A stretch of 64,000 bases of DNA from Sphingomonas changnyeongensis (lineage in GTDB: Bacteria; Pseudomonadota; Alphaproteobacteria; Sphingomonadales; Sphingomonadaceae): the NCBI RefSeq assembly GCF_009913435.1, contig NZ_CP047895.1, positions 310,001 to 374,000 of the forward strand. The letters are read 5' to 3'. The position numbers and the translations under genes were made by a program. The stretch's first letter is position 1. Every line of letters begins with the position of its first letter. This document shows, one piece after another, positions 32,654 to 41,396 of this stretch. Under the pieces are notes generated by a model, which ran no database searches, had not been told where the DNA came from, and saw only the letters and a list, made by a program, of their open reading frames with translations.

Positions 32654-34744
32654 ATGCCGGCCGCAGCGGCGGCAAAGGGTTCAGATGAGGTGACGGGGAT
32701 CGCCGGCCCTGTGCATGATGTGCCGGCCACCGCGCCGGATAACGGCCGGCTGCCTGCCGCCACCGGTCACCCCACTTTGTCCCCCCGCGATCTCGACCCG
32801 ATCATCCGCTTCGCAGCCGAGCTGTGCAGCGCGGATGGGGCGGCCTTTGCGCAGCCGCTGCCGGGCGGCGGGCATCTGCTCGTCGCGCGCACCGGCATCG
32901 TGCCCGAACAGCTGCCGCCGGGGCCGGACGAAGGCCTGCATGCCGATGGCATCAGCTGGGTGGCCGATCTCGACGCCGGGTCGCAGGGGCTGGGCGCTGC
33001 GCTCGCCGCCGCTGGCATCGCGGCCCGGTTCCTCGCCGAAGCGCCGGTGATCGACGATGGCGGCCAGTGCGCGGGGGTGCTGTTCCTGATCGCCGCTGCG
33101 CCGCGCCCCGCCGGGCTGACCATGGTCGAACGTCACGGGCTGGAGCTTCTTGCCGGGCAGATCCTCGGCCTCATCCGCCTGGCCCGCGCACGGGCGAACG
33201 AGGCGCGGCAGACCCAGCGGCTGCGCGCCCGGCAGGCGCGGCTGACCGACAGCCGCCGCAAGCTGGCCGAACTCTACCGGTCGGCCCCGGTCGGGCTCTA
33301 CATGCTCGACCGCCGGCTGCGGTGCCGGCAGATCAACCCGCGCATGATCGCGATGCTCGGCATCTCCGGACGCGAAAATGCCCCGCTGCCGGCCGGCTTC
33401 AACGCGCTGATGGCGCCTGCCCACCGCCATGTGATCGAGCGCGGGGAAACCCTGACCGATCTGCCGGTCGAATATCTGCGCGACGGAGCCGATGCCGGCG
33501 ACCCGCCGCGCGAGTTTCTGGCCAGCCTGTTTCCGCTGCGCCGCCGCGACGGCCGCACCCTCGGCCTGATCGGCGCGGCGCTCGACGTCACGGCGGCGCT
33601 TGCCCAGGAACGGCGGCTGCGCGAGGCCGAGGAACGCTACCGGCTGGCGCTGGGGGCGACGCGGGACGCGATCTGGGACTGGGATCTGGCGCACGACCGC
33701 ATCATCTGGTCCGACGGCATCCAGAGCCAGTTCGGTCATATGCTTGCGGGCAACGAAACCCCGGTCGACTGGTGGACGGCGCATGTCCATGACGATGACC
33801 GGGCACGGGTGGTCGCCGATCTCCAGGCCAAGATCGACGGCACCGCCCTGCACTGGAGCGCCGAATACCGGTTCGCGCGGGCCGATGGCAGCTATGCGAT
33901 GGTGCTGGATCGCGGCACGCTGATCCGCGACGAACATGGCCGGGTGATCCGCGCGATCGGGGCGATCCTCGACCAGTCCGAACGCAAGGCCGCCGAGGCC
34001 GAGCTGCGCGAGACGCAGGAGGATCTGCTGCGCGTCTCGCGGCTGACGGCGATGGGCGCGGTCGCAAGCACGCTGGCCCATGAGCTGAACCAGCCGCTGA
34101 CCGCCTGCGCCAACTATCTCGCCTTGTTGCGCACCCCCAAGGCCGAGGCCGAGGATGGCCAGTATATCCGGCTGATGGCCGCCGAACGCGCGACGGCGGA
34201 GATTCTGCGCGCCAGCGAAATCGTGCGCCGCATCCGCCGCTTCGCCTCGACCGGCGAACTCAGCCGCCGCCCCGAACCGCTGGCGCCGGTGATCTGGCGG
34301 GCATGGGAATCGGTCAGACAGCTGCCGGGTGCGCAGGGGATGCAGTTCGAAGTGCGGATCGACAGCCCGGCCGCCATCGCCGCCATCGACCGTGTGCAGA
34401 TCGAACAGGTGCTCAACAATCTGATGCGCAACGCGGTCGAGGCGATGGCCGGCCGGCCGGACCGCCGGCTGGTGATCGCCGCGATGCGCGTCGGCGAACA
34501 GAGCGTCATCCGGATCGCCGATAACGGCCCGGGGCTGACCGCCGAGATGAAGACGCATCTGTTCGAGCCGTTCCGCACCACCAAGGCCAGCGGCCTCGGC
34601 CTCGGCCTGCCGCTATGCCGCACCATCGTCGAGGCGCATGGCGGGCGCATCTGGGCCGAGGACGGCGCGGACGGCGGCACGGTGTTCGCGATCAGCCTGC
34701 CCGAAGACGTGCCGGGACAGGCGGAGCCCGCCGCGGCGACCTGA
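32654..34744 (+). CDS. PAS-domain sensor histidine kinase (FixL-like)
   Basis: A soluble 696-residue kinase with no membrane segments. It has a GAF-like N-terminal region (about 40-185), two PAS domains (about 205-320 with LYRSAPVGLYMLDRRL, and about 325-445 with YRLALGATRDAIWDWDL), then HisKA with His476 in TLAHELNQPLTACANYL and an ATPase domain with LNNLMRNAVEAM, DNGPGLT and GLGLGLPL. The kinase half resembles FixL/TodS-type enzymes. The usual haem-ligand context of FixL PAS is not obvious, so the ligand is unknown. It probably phosphorylates the divergent receiver at 32048-32443. Confidence 0.88.
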   Translation: MPAAAAAKGSDEVTGIAGPVHDVPATAPDNGRLPAATGHPTLSPRDLDPIIRFAAELCSADGAAFAQPLPGGGHLLVARTGIVPEQLPPGPDEGLHADGISWVADLDAGSQGLGAALAAAGIAARFLAEAPVIDDGGQCAGVLFLIAAAPRPAGLTMVERHGLELLAGQILGLIRLARARANEARQTQRLRARQARLTDSRRKLAELYRSAPVGLYMLDRRLRCRQINPRMIAMLGISGRENAPLPAGFNALMAPAHRHVIERGETLTDLPVEYLRDGADAGDPPREFLASLFPLRRRDGRTLGLIGAALDVTAALAQERRLREAEERYRLALGATRDAIWDWDLAHDRIIWSDGIQSQFGHMLAGNETPVDWWTAHVHDDDRARVVADLQAKIDGTALHWSAEYRFARADGSYAMVLDRGTLIRDEHGRVIRAIGAILDQSERKAAEAELRETQEDLLRVSRLTAMGAVASTLAHELNQPLTACANYLALLRTPKAEAEDGQYIRLMAAERATAEILRASEIVRRIRRFASTGELSRRPEPLAPVIWRAWESVRQLPGAQGMQFEVRIDSPAAIAAIDRVQIEQVLNNLMRNAVEAMAGRPDRRLVIAAMRVGEQSVIRIADNGPGLTAEMKTHLFEPFRTTKASGLGLGLPLCRTIVEAHGGRIWAEDGADGGTVFAISLPEDVPGQAEPAAAT

Positions 34745-34803
34745 CCGGCCACCCGCCTGCCCCCTATCTGTCCGCCGCCCGCGCCCCCGGCACGACGCCC
34801 GTC

Positions 34804-34810
34804 CTATAAG
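34804..34810 (+). promoter_or_regulatory. CTATAAG element upstream of the H-NOX gene
   Basis: CTATAAG lies 32 bases before the GTG at 34842. It has the same core as the flagellar units, suggesting the H-NOX and GGDEF-EAL genes are expressed with motility genes. Confidence 0.45.
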
Positions 34811-34841
34811 GGAAAGGGTAAATGACAGGCGGGACGGCATT

Positions 34842-35375
34842 GTGAAGGGCGTGATCTTCAACCTGGTCGAAGAGGTTGTCGCCGAGGCGTTCGGGGCGGA
34901 TGCGTGGGACGCGATGCTCGACAGCGCCGGGCTGGACGGCGCCTATACGTCGCTCGGCAGCTATCCCGACGCCGAACTGACCGCGCTCGTGATGGCCGGC
35001 GCAGGGCTGACCGGTGCCGCGCCCGACGCGCTGGTCCGCGACATCGGCCGGCTGGCCATTCCCCGGCTCGAAGCGCGCTATCCGCAATTCTTTGCCGGGG
35101 CCGGCAATGCCCGCGCCTTCATCCTCGCGATCAACACCATCATCCATCCCGAGGTGCGCAAGCTCTACAGCGGTGCCCATTGCCCGCATTTCCATTTCGC
35201 AACGCATGGCCGGGGGCTGATCCTCGGCTATGACAGCCCGCGCCGCCTGTGCCACCTTGCCCATGGCTTTATCGACGGGCTCGCCCTGCGCTATGGCGAA
35301 CAGATCAGCGTCAGCCAGCCGCGCTGCATGCATCGCGGCGATGCCATGTGCCAGCTGCAGCTCGACTGGGCATGA
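34842..35375 (+). CDS. H-NOX (haem NO/O2-binding) sensor protein
   Basis: H-NOX proteins bind haem and sense nitric oxide. From the GTG at 34842 the protein is 177 residues and opens (M)KGVIFNLVEEVV, the family start. The proximal haem ligand falls exactly at His102 (IIHPEVRKLY), and the haem-propionate motif YxSxR is Tyr130-Ser132-Arg134 (GYDSPRR). Cys137, Cys162 and Cys170 may form the zinc site reported for some homologues. The stop overlaps the GGDEF-EAL start (ATGA), so the sensor very likely controls that enzyme. Confidence 0.93.
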   Translation: MKGVIFNLVEEVVAEAFGADAWDAMLDSAGLDGAYTSLGSYPDAELTALVMAGAGLTGAAPDALVRDIGRLAIPRLEARYPQFFAGAGNARAFILAINTIIHPEVRKLYSGAHCPHFHFATHGRGLILGYDSPRRLCHLAHGFIDGLALRYGEQISVSQPRCMHRGDAMCQLQLDWA

Positions 35376-37423
35376 CCGCACAGCCGATCCCGGGCAGCTT
35401 CGCCCCCGCGCGCGACCCCGATATGGTGATCCGTCGCCTGGAGGCGCGGCTGGCGCGCGAGCGGCAGGCGCGGCTGGCCGCCGAGGCGATCGCCGAAAAG
35501 GGCCTGCGCGACCTGTATGTCAGCCGCAACCGGCTCGAGCTGCTCTACCGCATCGTTCATATCGCCAACGAGACCGATGATCCGCTGACCGCGATCGGCG
35601 ATGCGGTGCGCGAAATCTGCCTTGGGGCGGGATGGGCGTTCGGCCATGCGCTGGCGCTGGCGGGCGCGCGCCCTGAAGACGGGCTGCGCAGCACCGGGCG
35701 CTGGTTCGCGCAGATGCCCGATCAGCTGTTTCCCTTTCTCCACGCCTCGCAGCACCGCGTGTTCGGGCCGGAGACGTCGCTGGTCGGCCGGCTGCTCGGC
35801 GACCGGCGGCCGTGCTGGACCGGCGATCTGTCGGGCGACAGCGGCTTCACGCGCGCGGCCGCCGCACGCCGCTGCGGCCTTGCCGGCGCGGTGGTCGCGC
35901 CGGTGCTGGTCGGGTCGGAACTTGTGGCAGGGATGGAGTTCTTCCTCGCCGACAGCCAGCCGCCCGACCCCGAATGGCTGGAGCTGCTGGCCCAGGCCGG
36001 CGTGCAGATCGGCCGCGTCTTCCAGCGCGAGCAGCATGCCCGGCAGCTGATCGACAATGCGACCCGCGATCCGCTGACGCGCCTGCCCAATCGCGGCTAT
36101 TTCGAACAGCGGCTGCACGCCGCCTTTGCGGCGGCGCACGCCAGCGGACCGGGCCGGGTCGCGGTGCTGTTCATCGATCTGGACGGGTTCAAGCTGGTCA
36201 ACGACACGCTGGGTCATCCGGCCGGCGATGCGCTGATCAAGGCGGTGGCGGCGCGGCTGGGAGATGTCACCTCGCGGCTGGCGGCCGAACCCGGCATCGG
36301 CGATCTGCTGCTTGCCCGGCTGGGCGGGGACGAGTTCGTGCTGATGGTGGCGGGCGACGGCATCGCTGTGCGGGCCGAGGCGATGGCCGCTGCCGTGCAC
36401 GAGGCACTGGCGCCCCGCCACCTGATCGCGGGCACCGAAGTGCGGACCATGGGGAGCATCGGCATCGCCATCGACGATGGCCGGAGCACCGACCCCGCCG
36501 ACCTGATCCGCGACGCCGACATCGCGATGTTCGCCGCCAAATCGAAAGGCGCGGGCCGCACCGCGCTGTTCACCGCCGCGATGCACGCCGAAGCGGTGCG
36601 GCGGTTCGAGATCGAGACAGACCTGCGCGCAGCGATCGAGGACGAGGCGTTCGAGCTGCATTACCAGCCGATCGTCACCCTGGCCGACCGCGCGGTCGTG
36701 GCGTTCGAGGCGCTGCTGCGCTGGCGGCGCGCCGACGGGCGGCTGGAAATGCCCGATGCCTTCATTCCCGCAGCGGAGAAGAACGGCCTGATCGTCGCCA
36801 TCGGCACCTGGGTGCTGCGCGAGGCCTGTCGCACGGCGGCACGCTGGCGCGCGCAGCTGGGCGGGCGGCATTTCCATCTGAGCGTCAACATCGCGCCGCA
36901 GCAGTTCCAGCAGCCCAACTTCACCGACCAGCTGTGCGCGATCCTGCTGGAAACCGGGGCCGATCCCCGCAACATCTGCCTCGAGCTGACCGAGAGCGCG
37001 GCGATGGTCAATCCGGCGCACGCCGCCGCCACCGTCGCGCGGCTGCGCCAGCTTGGCCTCAGGGTCAGTGTCGATGATTTCGGCACCGGCTATTCGGCGC
37101 TCGCCCATCTTCAGCACATGCCGGTCGATACGCTCAAGATCGACCGGTCGTTCATCACCGCGCAGCAGGCGGGCAATGCCGACTGGGCGATTGTCGGCGC
37201 GATGACCCAGCTGGCCGAGGCGCTGCAGCTGAACGTCGTCGTCGAGGGCATTGAAAGCGACTATCAGCTGGGCGAGCTGGAGCGGATGGGCTGCGGCTAT
37301 GGCCAAGGCTGGCTGTTCGGGCGGCCAATGGCCGAAGCGGACGCCTATCGCATGATCGCGGCCAGCGCGGACGGGACCCGTGCGGAGGGGGCCGGACCGG
37401 CAGACGGCGCAGACCAAAGCTGA
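35372..37423 (+). CDS. GGDEF-EAL cyclic di-GMP enzyme, partner of H-NOX
   Basis: A soluble 683-residue protein with a short N-terminal coiled coil, a GAF-like domain (about 55-215), a GGDEF domain with the intact site RLGGDEFVLMV, and an EAL domain with AFEALLRW, LELTES and DDFGTGYSAL. Both catalytic signatures look complete, so it could make or break cyclic di-GMP. H-NOX-associated members of this type usually act as NO-regulated phosphodiesterases. The ATG at 35372 is chosen for its overlap with the H-NOX stop. Confidence 0.93.
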   Translation: MTAQPIPGSFAPARDPDMVIRRLEARLARERQARLAAEAIAEKGLRDLYVSRNRLELLYRIVHIANETDDPLTAIGDAVREICLGAGWAFGHALALAGARPEDGLRSTGRWFAQMPDQLFPFLHASQHRVFGPETSLVGRLLGDRRPCWTGDLSGDSGFTRAAAARRCGLAGAVVAPVLVGSELVAGMEFFLADSQPPDPEWLELLAQAGVQIGRVFQREQHARQLIDNATRDPLTRLPNRGYFEQRLHAAFAAAHASGPGRVAVLFIDLDGFKLVNDTLGHPAGDALIKAVAARLGDVTSRLAAEPGIGDLLLARLGGDEFVLMVAGDGIAVRAEAMAAAVHEALAPRHLIAGTEVRTMGSIGIAIDDGRSTDPADLIRDADIAMFAAKSKGAGRTALFTAAMHAEAVRRFEIETDLRAAIEDEAFELHYQPIVTLADRAVVAFEALLRWRRADGRLEMPDAFIPAAEKNGLIVAIGTWVLREACRTAARWRAQLGGRHFHLSVNIAPQQFQQPNFTDQLCAILLETGADPRNICLELTESAAMVNPAHAAATVARLRQLGLRVSVDDFGTGYSALAHLQHMPVDTLKIDRSFITAQQAGNADWAIVGAMTQLAEALQLNVVVEGIESDYQLGELERMGCGYGQGWLFGRPMAEADAYRMIAASADGTRAEGAGPADGADQS

Positions 37424-37503
37424 ACCGGACACCCACGGCTTCGCCAGCGCGGCAATGGCCGGGCCATCGGATCGATTGTTGGGGAGTCGCTCAACAGCGG
37501 CGG

Positions 37504-37590
37504 TGGTGGACAGGGATGGATTCGAACCACCGTAGGGCGAAGCCCGGCAGATTTACAGTCTGCTGCCTTTAACCACTCGGCCACCTGTCC
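37504..37590 (-). tRNA. tRNA-Tyr (GTA)
   Basis: On the minus strand the sequence folds as a tRNA with acceptor GGACAGG pairing CCTGTCC, anticodon loop ACTGTAAAT (anticodon GTA), a long variable arm (class II) and the TTCGAATC T-loop. The 3' CCA is encoded (37504-37506), and A is the discriminator base. It lies alone between the GGDEF-EAL and peptidase genes. Confidence 0.95.
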
Positions 37591-37767
37591 ATGGGCCGCT
37601 GTCGAGCGAGGGCGCTCCCATGACGGCTCTCGGCGCGCCTGTCAATCGGCCTGTCGTCGACGCTTGAGGATCATGCCCTCCGGCCGGGCGGGGATGGCGG
37701 GGCGGGTTGTGCCGGGCGGGATCGCTGCTAAGCCCGGCGGGACAAGCCGCGCCACAAGGGAGGATAA

Positions 37768-39408
37768 ATGCGCCGCATCGCACGCGCCCTGTTGATCGCC
37801 AGCTGCGCCCTCATGCCCATGACGCCCGTGCTGGCCGCCGCCGCGCGCGCGCAGGAGAACCGGGCCGAGACGATCAACCGGATCATCGACCAGGGGCTCA
37901 ATCACAGCGAGGCGATGCTGATCGCCCATCATCTGACCGACCGAATCGGCGGGCGCATGACCAACTCGCCCGCCATGCGCGCGGCTGAACGCTGGACGGC
38001 GGACCGGTTCCGCGCCTGGGGGCTGGCGAATGTGCGGGCGGAGCCGTTCCGGTTCGGCCGGGGCTGGGAAATCCTGTCGTCGCGCGTCACCCTGGTGTCG
38101 CCGCGTCCGCTGGCGCTGACCGCCATCCCCGTCGCCTGGACGCCGCCCACGCCCGGCACGGTGCGCGCGCCGGTGATCGTCGCGCCGATCAAGCGCGAAC
38201 GCGATTTCGCGGCCTGGAAGGGCAGGCTTGCCGGCAGGATCGTCATGATCTCGCTGCCCGGCACCGGCGACGAGCCGAACGAAGCGCCGTTCCGCCGCCT
38301 GTCCGACAGCGATCTGGCCGGGCTCGACCGGCTGGAGCCGCACCGCCACGACCCGGCGGAGATTGCCCGCCAGCTGCGCCGCGCCAGTTTCGATGCGAAG
38401 CTCGATGCGTTTCTGAAGGCCGAGGGCGCGGTCGCCTGGGTGCGCCGCTCCTATCGCGACGGCAAGCTGGTGCATGGCGAGGGCTATGGCTTTGCGCGCG
38501 GGGCGACCCCGTCGCTGCCCGGCATCGAGCTGGCCGCCGAGGATTATCGCCGCGTTGCGCGGCTGGCGCAGGGCGGCGAGCCGCCGGTGCTCGAAATCCT
38601 GAGCGATGTCCGCTTCGACGACAGCGACGAGAACGCCTATAACATCATCGCCGAAGTCCCCGGCACCGATCCCGCCGCCGGCTATGTGATGGCGGGCGCG
38701 CATCTCGACAGCTGGGTGGCCGCGGATGGCGCGGCCGACAATGCCGCCGGCGTCGCCGCGGTGATGGAGGCGGCGCGCATCCTGAAGACGCTCGGCATCC
38801 GGCCGAAGCGCACGATCCGCTTCGCGCTGTGGGCGGGCGAGGAACAGGCGCTGCTCGGCAGCCTCGCCTATGTGAACCGCCATCTCGCCAGCTGGCCGCC
38901 AATGCCCGAGGGGATGAGCGGCGACGAGGTCTATTACCGCGCGATCCATGCCTGGCCGATCACCCGCAAGCCGGGCGCCGCCGATCTGGCCGCCTATTTC
39001 AACATCGACAATGGCGCGGGGCGCATCCGCGGCATCCATGCCGAACACAATGTCGGCGCGGTGCCGCTGCTGCGCGACTGGCTGGCCCCCTTTGCCAGCC
39101 TGGGGGCGGGGCAGGTGGCGATCGCGCGCACCGGCGGCACCGACCATGTGTTCATGCAGCGCGCCGGCCTGCCGGGGTTCCAGTTCATCCAGGACCCGCT
39201 GGATTATGACAGCCGCATCCACCACACCAACGCCGACACCTTCGATCACCTGAAGGGCGACGATCTGCGCCAGGCGGCGACGGTGCTGGCGGGGATGCTG
39301 TTCCAGGCGGCTGACAGTGCCGAGCGGTTGCCGGCGATGCCGGCCCCGACCGAGCCTGTCGCCACCGATCCGTTCAAGGTCGAGGATCCCGACAATGCCC
39401 AGGACTGA
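37768..39408 (+). CDS. Secreted M28-family metallopeptidase
   Basis: A zinc-dependent aminopeptidase-type enzyme exported to the periplasm or beyond. The 546-residue precursor has a signal peptide (cleaved near residue 30 after the AAAARAQ region), a protease-associated insert (about 125-270) and the M28 metal-binding motifs in order: AHLDSW, DGAADNAAGVAAVMEAAR, FALWAGEEQALLGS, then TGGTDHVFMQRAGLPGFQF and RIHHTNADT. All expected metal ligands and the catalytic Glu pair region are present. The substrate is not predictable. The methyltransferase gene follows 6 bases later. Confidence 0.9.
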   Translation: MRRIARALLIASCALMPMTPVLAAAARAQENRAETINRIIDQGLNHSEAMLIAHHLTDRIGGRMTNSPAMRAAERWTADRFRAWGLANVRAEPFRFGRGWEILSSRVTLVSPRPLALTAIPVAWTPPTPGTVRAPVIVAPIKRERDFAAWKGRLAGRIVMISLPGTGDEPNEAPFRRLSDSDLAGLDRLEPHRHDPAEIARQLRRASFDAKLDAFLKAEGAVAWVRRSYRDGKLVHGEGYGFARGATPSLPGIELAAEDYRRVARLAQGGEPPVLEILSDVRFDDSDENAYNIIAEVPGTDPAAGYVMAGAHLDSWVAADGAADNAAGVAAVMEAARILKTLGIRPKRTIRFALWAGEEQALLGSLAYVNRHLASWPPMPEGMSGDEVYYRAIHAWPITRKPGAADLAAYFNIDNGAGRIRGIHAEHNVGAVPLLRDWLAPFASLGAGQVAIARTGGTDHVFMQRAGLPGFQFIQDPLDYDSRIHHTNADTFDHLKGDDLRQAATVLAGMLFQAADSAERLPAMPAPTEPVATDPFKVEDPDNAQD

Positions 39409-39414
39409 ACGCTG

Positions 39415-40163
39415 ATGGCGCGCGGCCATCGTCCCTCGCGCCCGTCGGGCGGCCGTCCCCGTTTCTGGGGCCGGCACGCCGTTGGCGCGGCGCTCGCCAA
39501 TCCCGCCCGGCGCGCGGTCAAGCTGTGGGCGACGCGCGAGGCGGCGGCACGGCTCGATCTGCCCGCCGACCTGCCGGTCACGCTGGCCGACGCCGCCGAT
39601 CTCGGCCGGCTGGTGCCGCCCGATGCGCCGCATCAGGGGCTGGTGCTCGATGTCGATCCCCTGCCCGACGCGTATCTGGACGAGCTGCTCGAACGCCCCG
39701 GCCCGGCGACGTTGCTGGTGCTCGATCAGGTGACCGATCCGCACAATGTCGGCGCGATCCTGCGTTCGGCAGCGGCGTTCGATGCGGTCGGCATCGTGAC
39801 GCAGGACCGGCACAGCCCGCCCGAATCGGGCGCGCTCGCCAGATCGGCCTCGGGCGCGCTCGAACTCGTGCCCTGGGTGCGGGTGGTGAACCTCGCCCGC
39901 GCGCTCGACGAGATTGCCGAAGCGGGCTTCTGGCGGATCGGCCTGGCCGGCGAGGCGACGCGCAACCTTGCCGACACGCTCGGGCCGGCGCGGATCGCGC
40001 TGGTGCTGGGGGCCGAGGGCGAGGGCATCCGCCCAACACCGCCGCGCATTGCGACGAGCTGGCACGGCTGCCGATCTCGCCGCGCGTGGAAAGCCTCAAC
40101 GTCTCGAACGCGGCTGCCATCTCGCTCTATGCGGCGATGACCGGGCGGACCGGGCAGGATTGA
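39415..40163 (+). pseudogene. rlmB: RlmB/TrmH-family rRNA 2'-O-methyltransferase, one frameshift
   Basis: SPOUT methyltransferases of this type methylate ribose in 23S rRNA (RlmB at G2251). The N-terminal substrate domain begins with a GHRPSRPSGGRPRFWGRHAV tail. Motif 1 is VLDQVTDPHNVGAILRSA and motif 2 is ALVLGAEGEGIR. Motif 3 (LNVSNAAAISLY) is in another frame: the frame breaks at CCC 40032-40034, where one more C restores GIRPNTAAHCDELARL and the end at 40163. Unrepaired, the frame runs to 40140 without motif 3. A housekeeping gene broken this way suggests sequence error. The exact target is uncertain. Confidence 0.8.
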
Positions 40164-40218
40164 TGCCGATGCCCGATCTGCCCCCCTCGCCCTGCGCCGG
40201 CTGGCGGCGCTGCTGCTG

Positions 40219-40875
40219 ATGCCGCTGCTGCTGACCGGCTGCCTGCTGACGCCGGGCAAGTTCAGCTCGCGCCTGACGGTCAATGCCGATCGCAGCTTCA
40301 CCTTCAGCTATCAGGGCGAGGTGATCGCGCTTGATCCCGATAAGGCGATGTCGGGGGCCATGTCGGACGCGATCGAGGGCGCGGCAAAGAACAAGGCCGA
40401 GGCGGCGAAGAACCGCGAGGCCGAGGGCCGCGACAATGCCGCGAAGAATGCGGCGCTGGCCGAGGCGCTTGGCCGCGAGGCCGGCTATCGCTCGGTCCGC
40501 TATCTGGGCGGCAACCGCTTCCTGATCGATTATCAGCTGAGCGGGACGCTCAGCCACGGCTTCGTGTTTCCGTTCAACAGCGATGCCGGCGCGATCTTCC
40601 CGTTCCTGTCGGTCGAGCTGCGCGCCAACGGCACCGTCCGCGTCAAGGCGCCGGGCTTTGCCGCCGATGACAGCGGGCTGGGCCGCGACGCGCCGGGGAT
40701 GAACCGCCCCGCCTCCGAGGTGGACGGCGTGTTCGTGATCGACACCGACGCCGAAATCGTCAGCCAGAACAGCGAGGATGGCGCGACCGCCGGCACCGAG
40801 GGCCGGCGGCTGCTGAGCTGGAAGGCGACGCCGCTCACCCGCGACGCGCCGACCGCCGTGCTGCGCCTGAAGTAA
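40219..40875 (+). CDS. Putative lipoprotein, start region probably frameshifted
   Basis: As given, the frame from 40219 encodes 218 residues beginning MPLLLTGCLL, a lipobox with very short leader. If one C is added to the C6 run 40181-40186, the ATG at 40163 reads MPMPDLPPLALRRLAALLL before the lipobox, a proper lipoprotein signal, and it overlaps the methyltransferase stop. The mature part has an Ala/Lys/Glu helix (about 50-80) and beta-rich halves with YRSVRYLGGNRFLIDYQ and FPFLSVELRANGTVRVKAP. I do not recognise the family. An envelope role is inferred from the lipobox only. Confidence 0.75.
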   Translation: MPLLLTGCLLTPGKFSSRLTVNADRSFTFSYQGEVIALDPDKAMSGAMSDAIEGAAKNKAEAAKNREAEGRDNAAKNAALAEALGREAGYRSVRYLGGNRFLIDYQLSGTLSHGFVFPFNSDAGAIFPFLSVELRANGTVRVKAPGFAADDSGLGRDAPGMNRPASEVDGVFVIDTDAEIVSQNSEDGATAGTEGRRLLSWKATPLTRDAPTAVLRLK

Positions 40876-40888
40876 AGCCGGCCTGACC

Positions 40889-40918
40889 GGGGCGGGAGCG
40901 CGGCCACGCTCCCGCCCC
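40889..40918. terminator. Bidirectional hairpin between the lipoprotein and ferredoxin genes
   Basis: GGGGCGGGAGCG (40889-40900) pairs perfectly with CGCTCCCGCCCC (40907-40918) over 6 bases. It lies between convergent genes. T runs are weak on both sides. Confidence 0.6.
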
Positions 40919-40927
40919 GCCCGCCGA

Positions 40928-41245
40928 TCAATCCTCGGCGGCGATGGTCACGCGCAGGCCGTCAAGCTCGGCCGTGAACGGGATCTGGCAGGCCAGCCGG
41001 CTGTCGGCATTGCGGTGATCGCTCGATTCGAGCAGGTCGTTCTCGTCCTCGCTCATCGCCGGCAGGCGCGCGGTCCATTCCGGGTCGACATGGACATGGC
41101 AGGTCGCGCACGAGCAGCAGCCGCCGCAAAGGGCGAGCAGTTCGTCAAAGCCATTGTCGCGAATCACTTCCATGACCGACAGGCCGGCATCGCCCTCGAC
41201 CGTCCGTTCATTCCCGTTCCGCGCGACAACCACGAGCTTCGGCAT
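40928..41245 (-). CDS. [2Fe-2S] ferredoxin, adrenodoxin type
   Basis: An electron carrier for oxygenases or P450-type enzymes. The 105-residue protein starts MPKLVVVARNGNERTV and has the cluster motif with Cys in LCGGCCSCATCHVHV plus the fourth ligand in SRLACQIPF. The pattern CxxxxxCxxC...C is that of adrenodoxin-like ferredoxins. An extra Cys lies between the first and second ligands. No partner reductase or oxygenase is adjacent. The inner ATG at 41245 is preferred over an upstream one because the family starts there. Confidence 0.92.
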   Translation of the reverse strand: MPKLVVVARNGNERTVEGDAGLSVMEVIRDNGFDELLALCGGCCSCATCHVHVDPEWTARLPAMSEDENDLLESSDHRNADSRLACQIPFTAELDGLRVTIAAED

Positions 41246-41396
41246 TTGCGTTCCCCTTCCGTTCGGCATAGAGCATTTTCAAGCCGGGTGGACTTGACCC
41301 GGCGGCATTGGAAAATGCGGCAAATCAACTGTCTGGAACGGCCGCTCCGATCCAGCCTGATCGACAGCCGCTCCGTCGATACGTCACGACGCCGCC

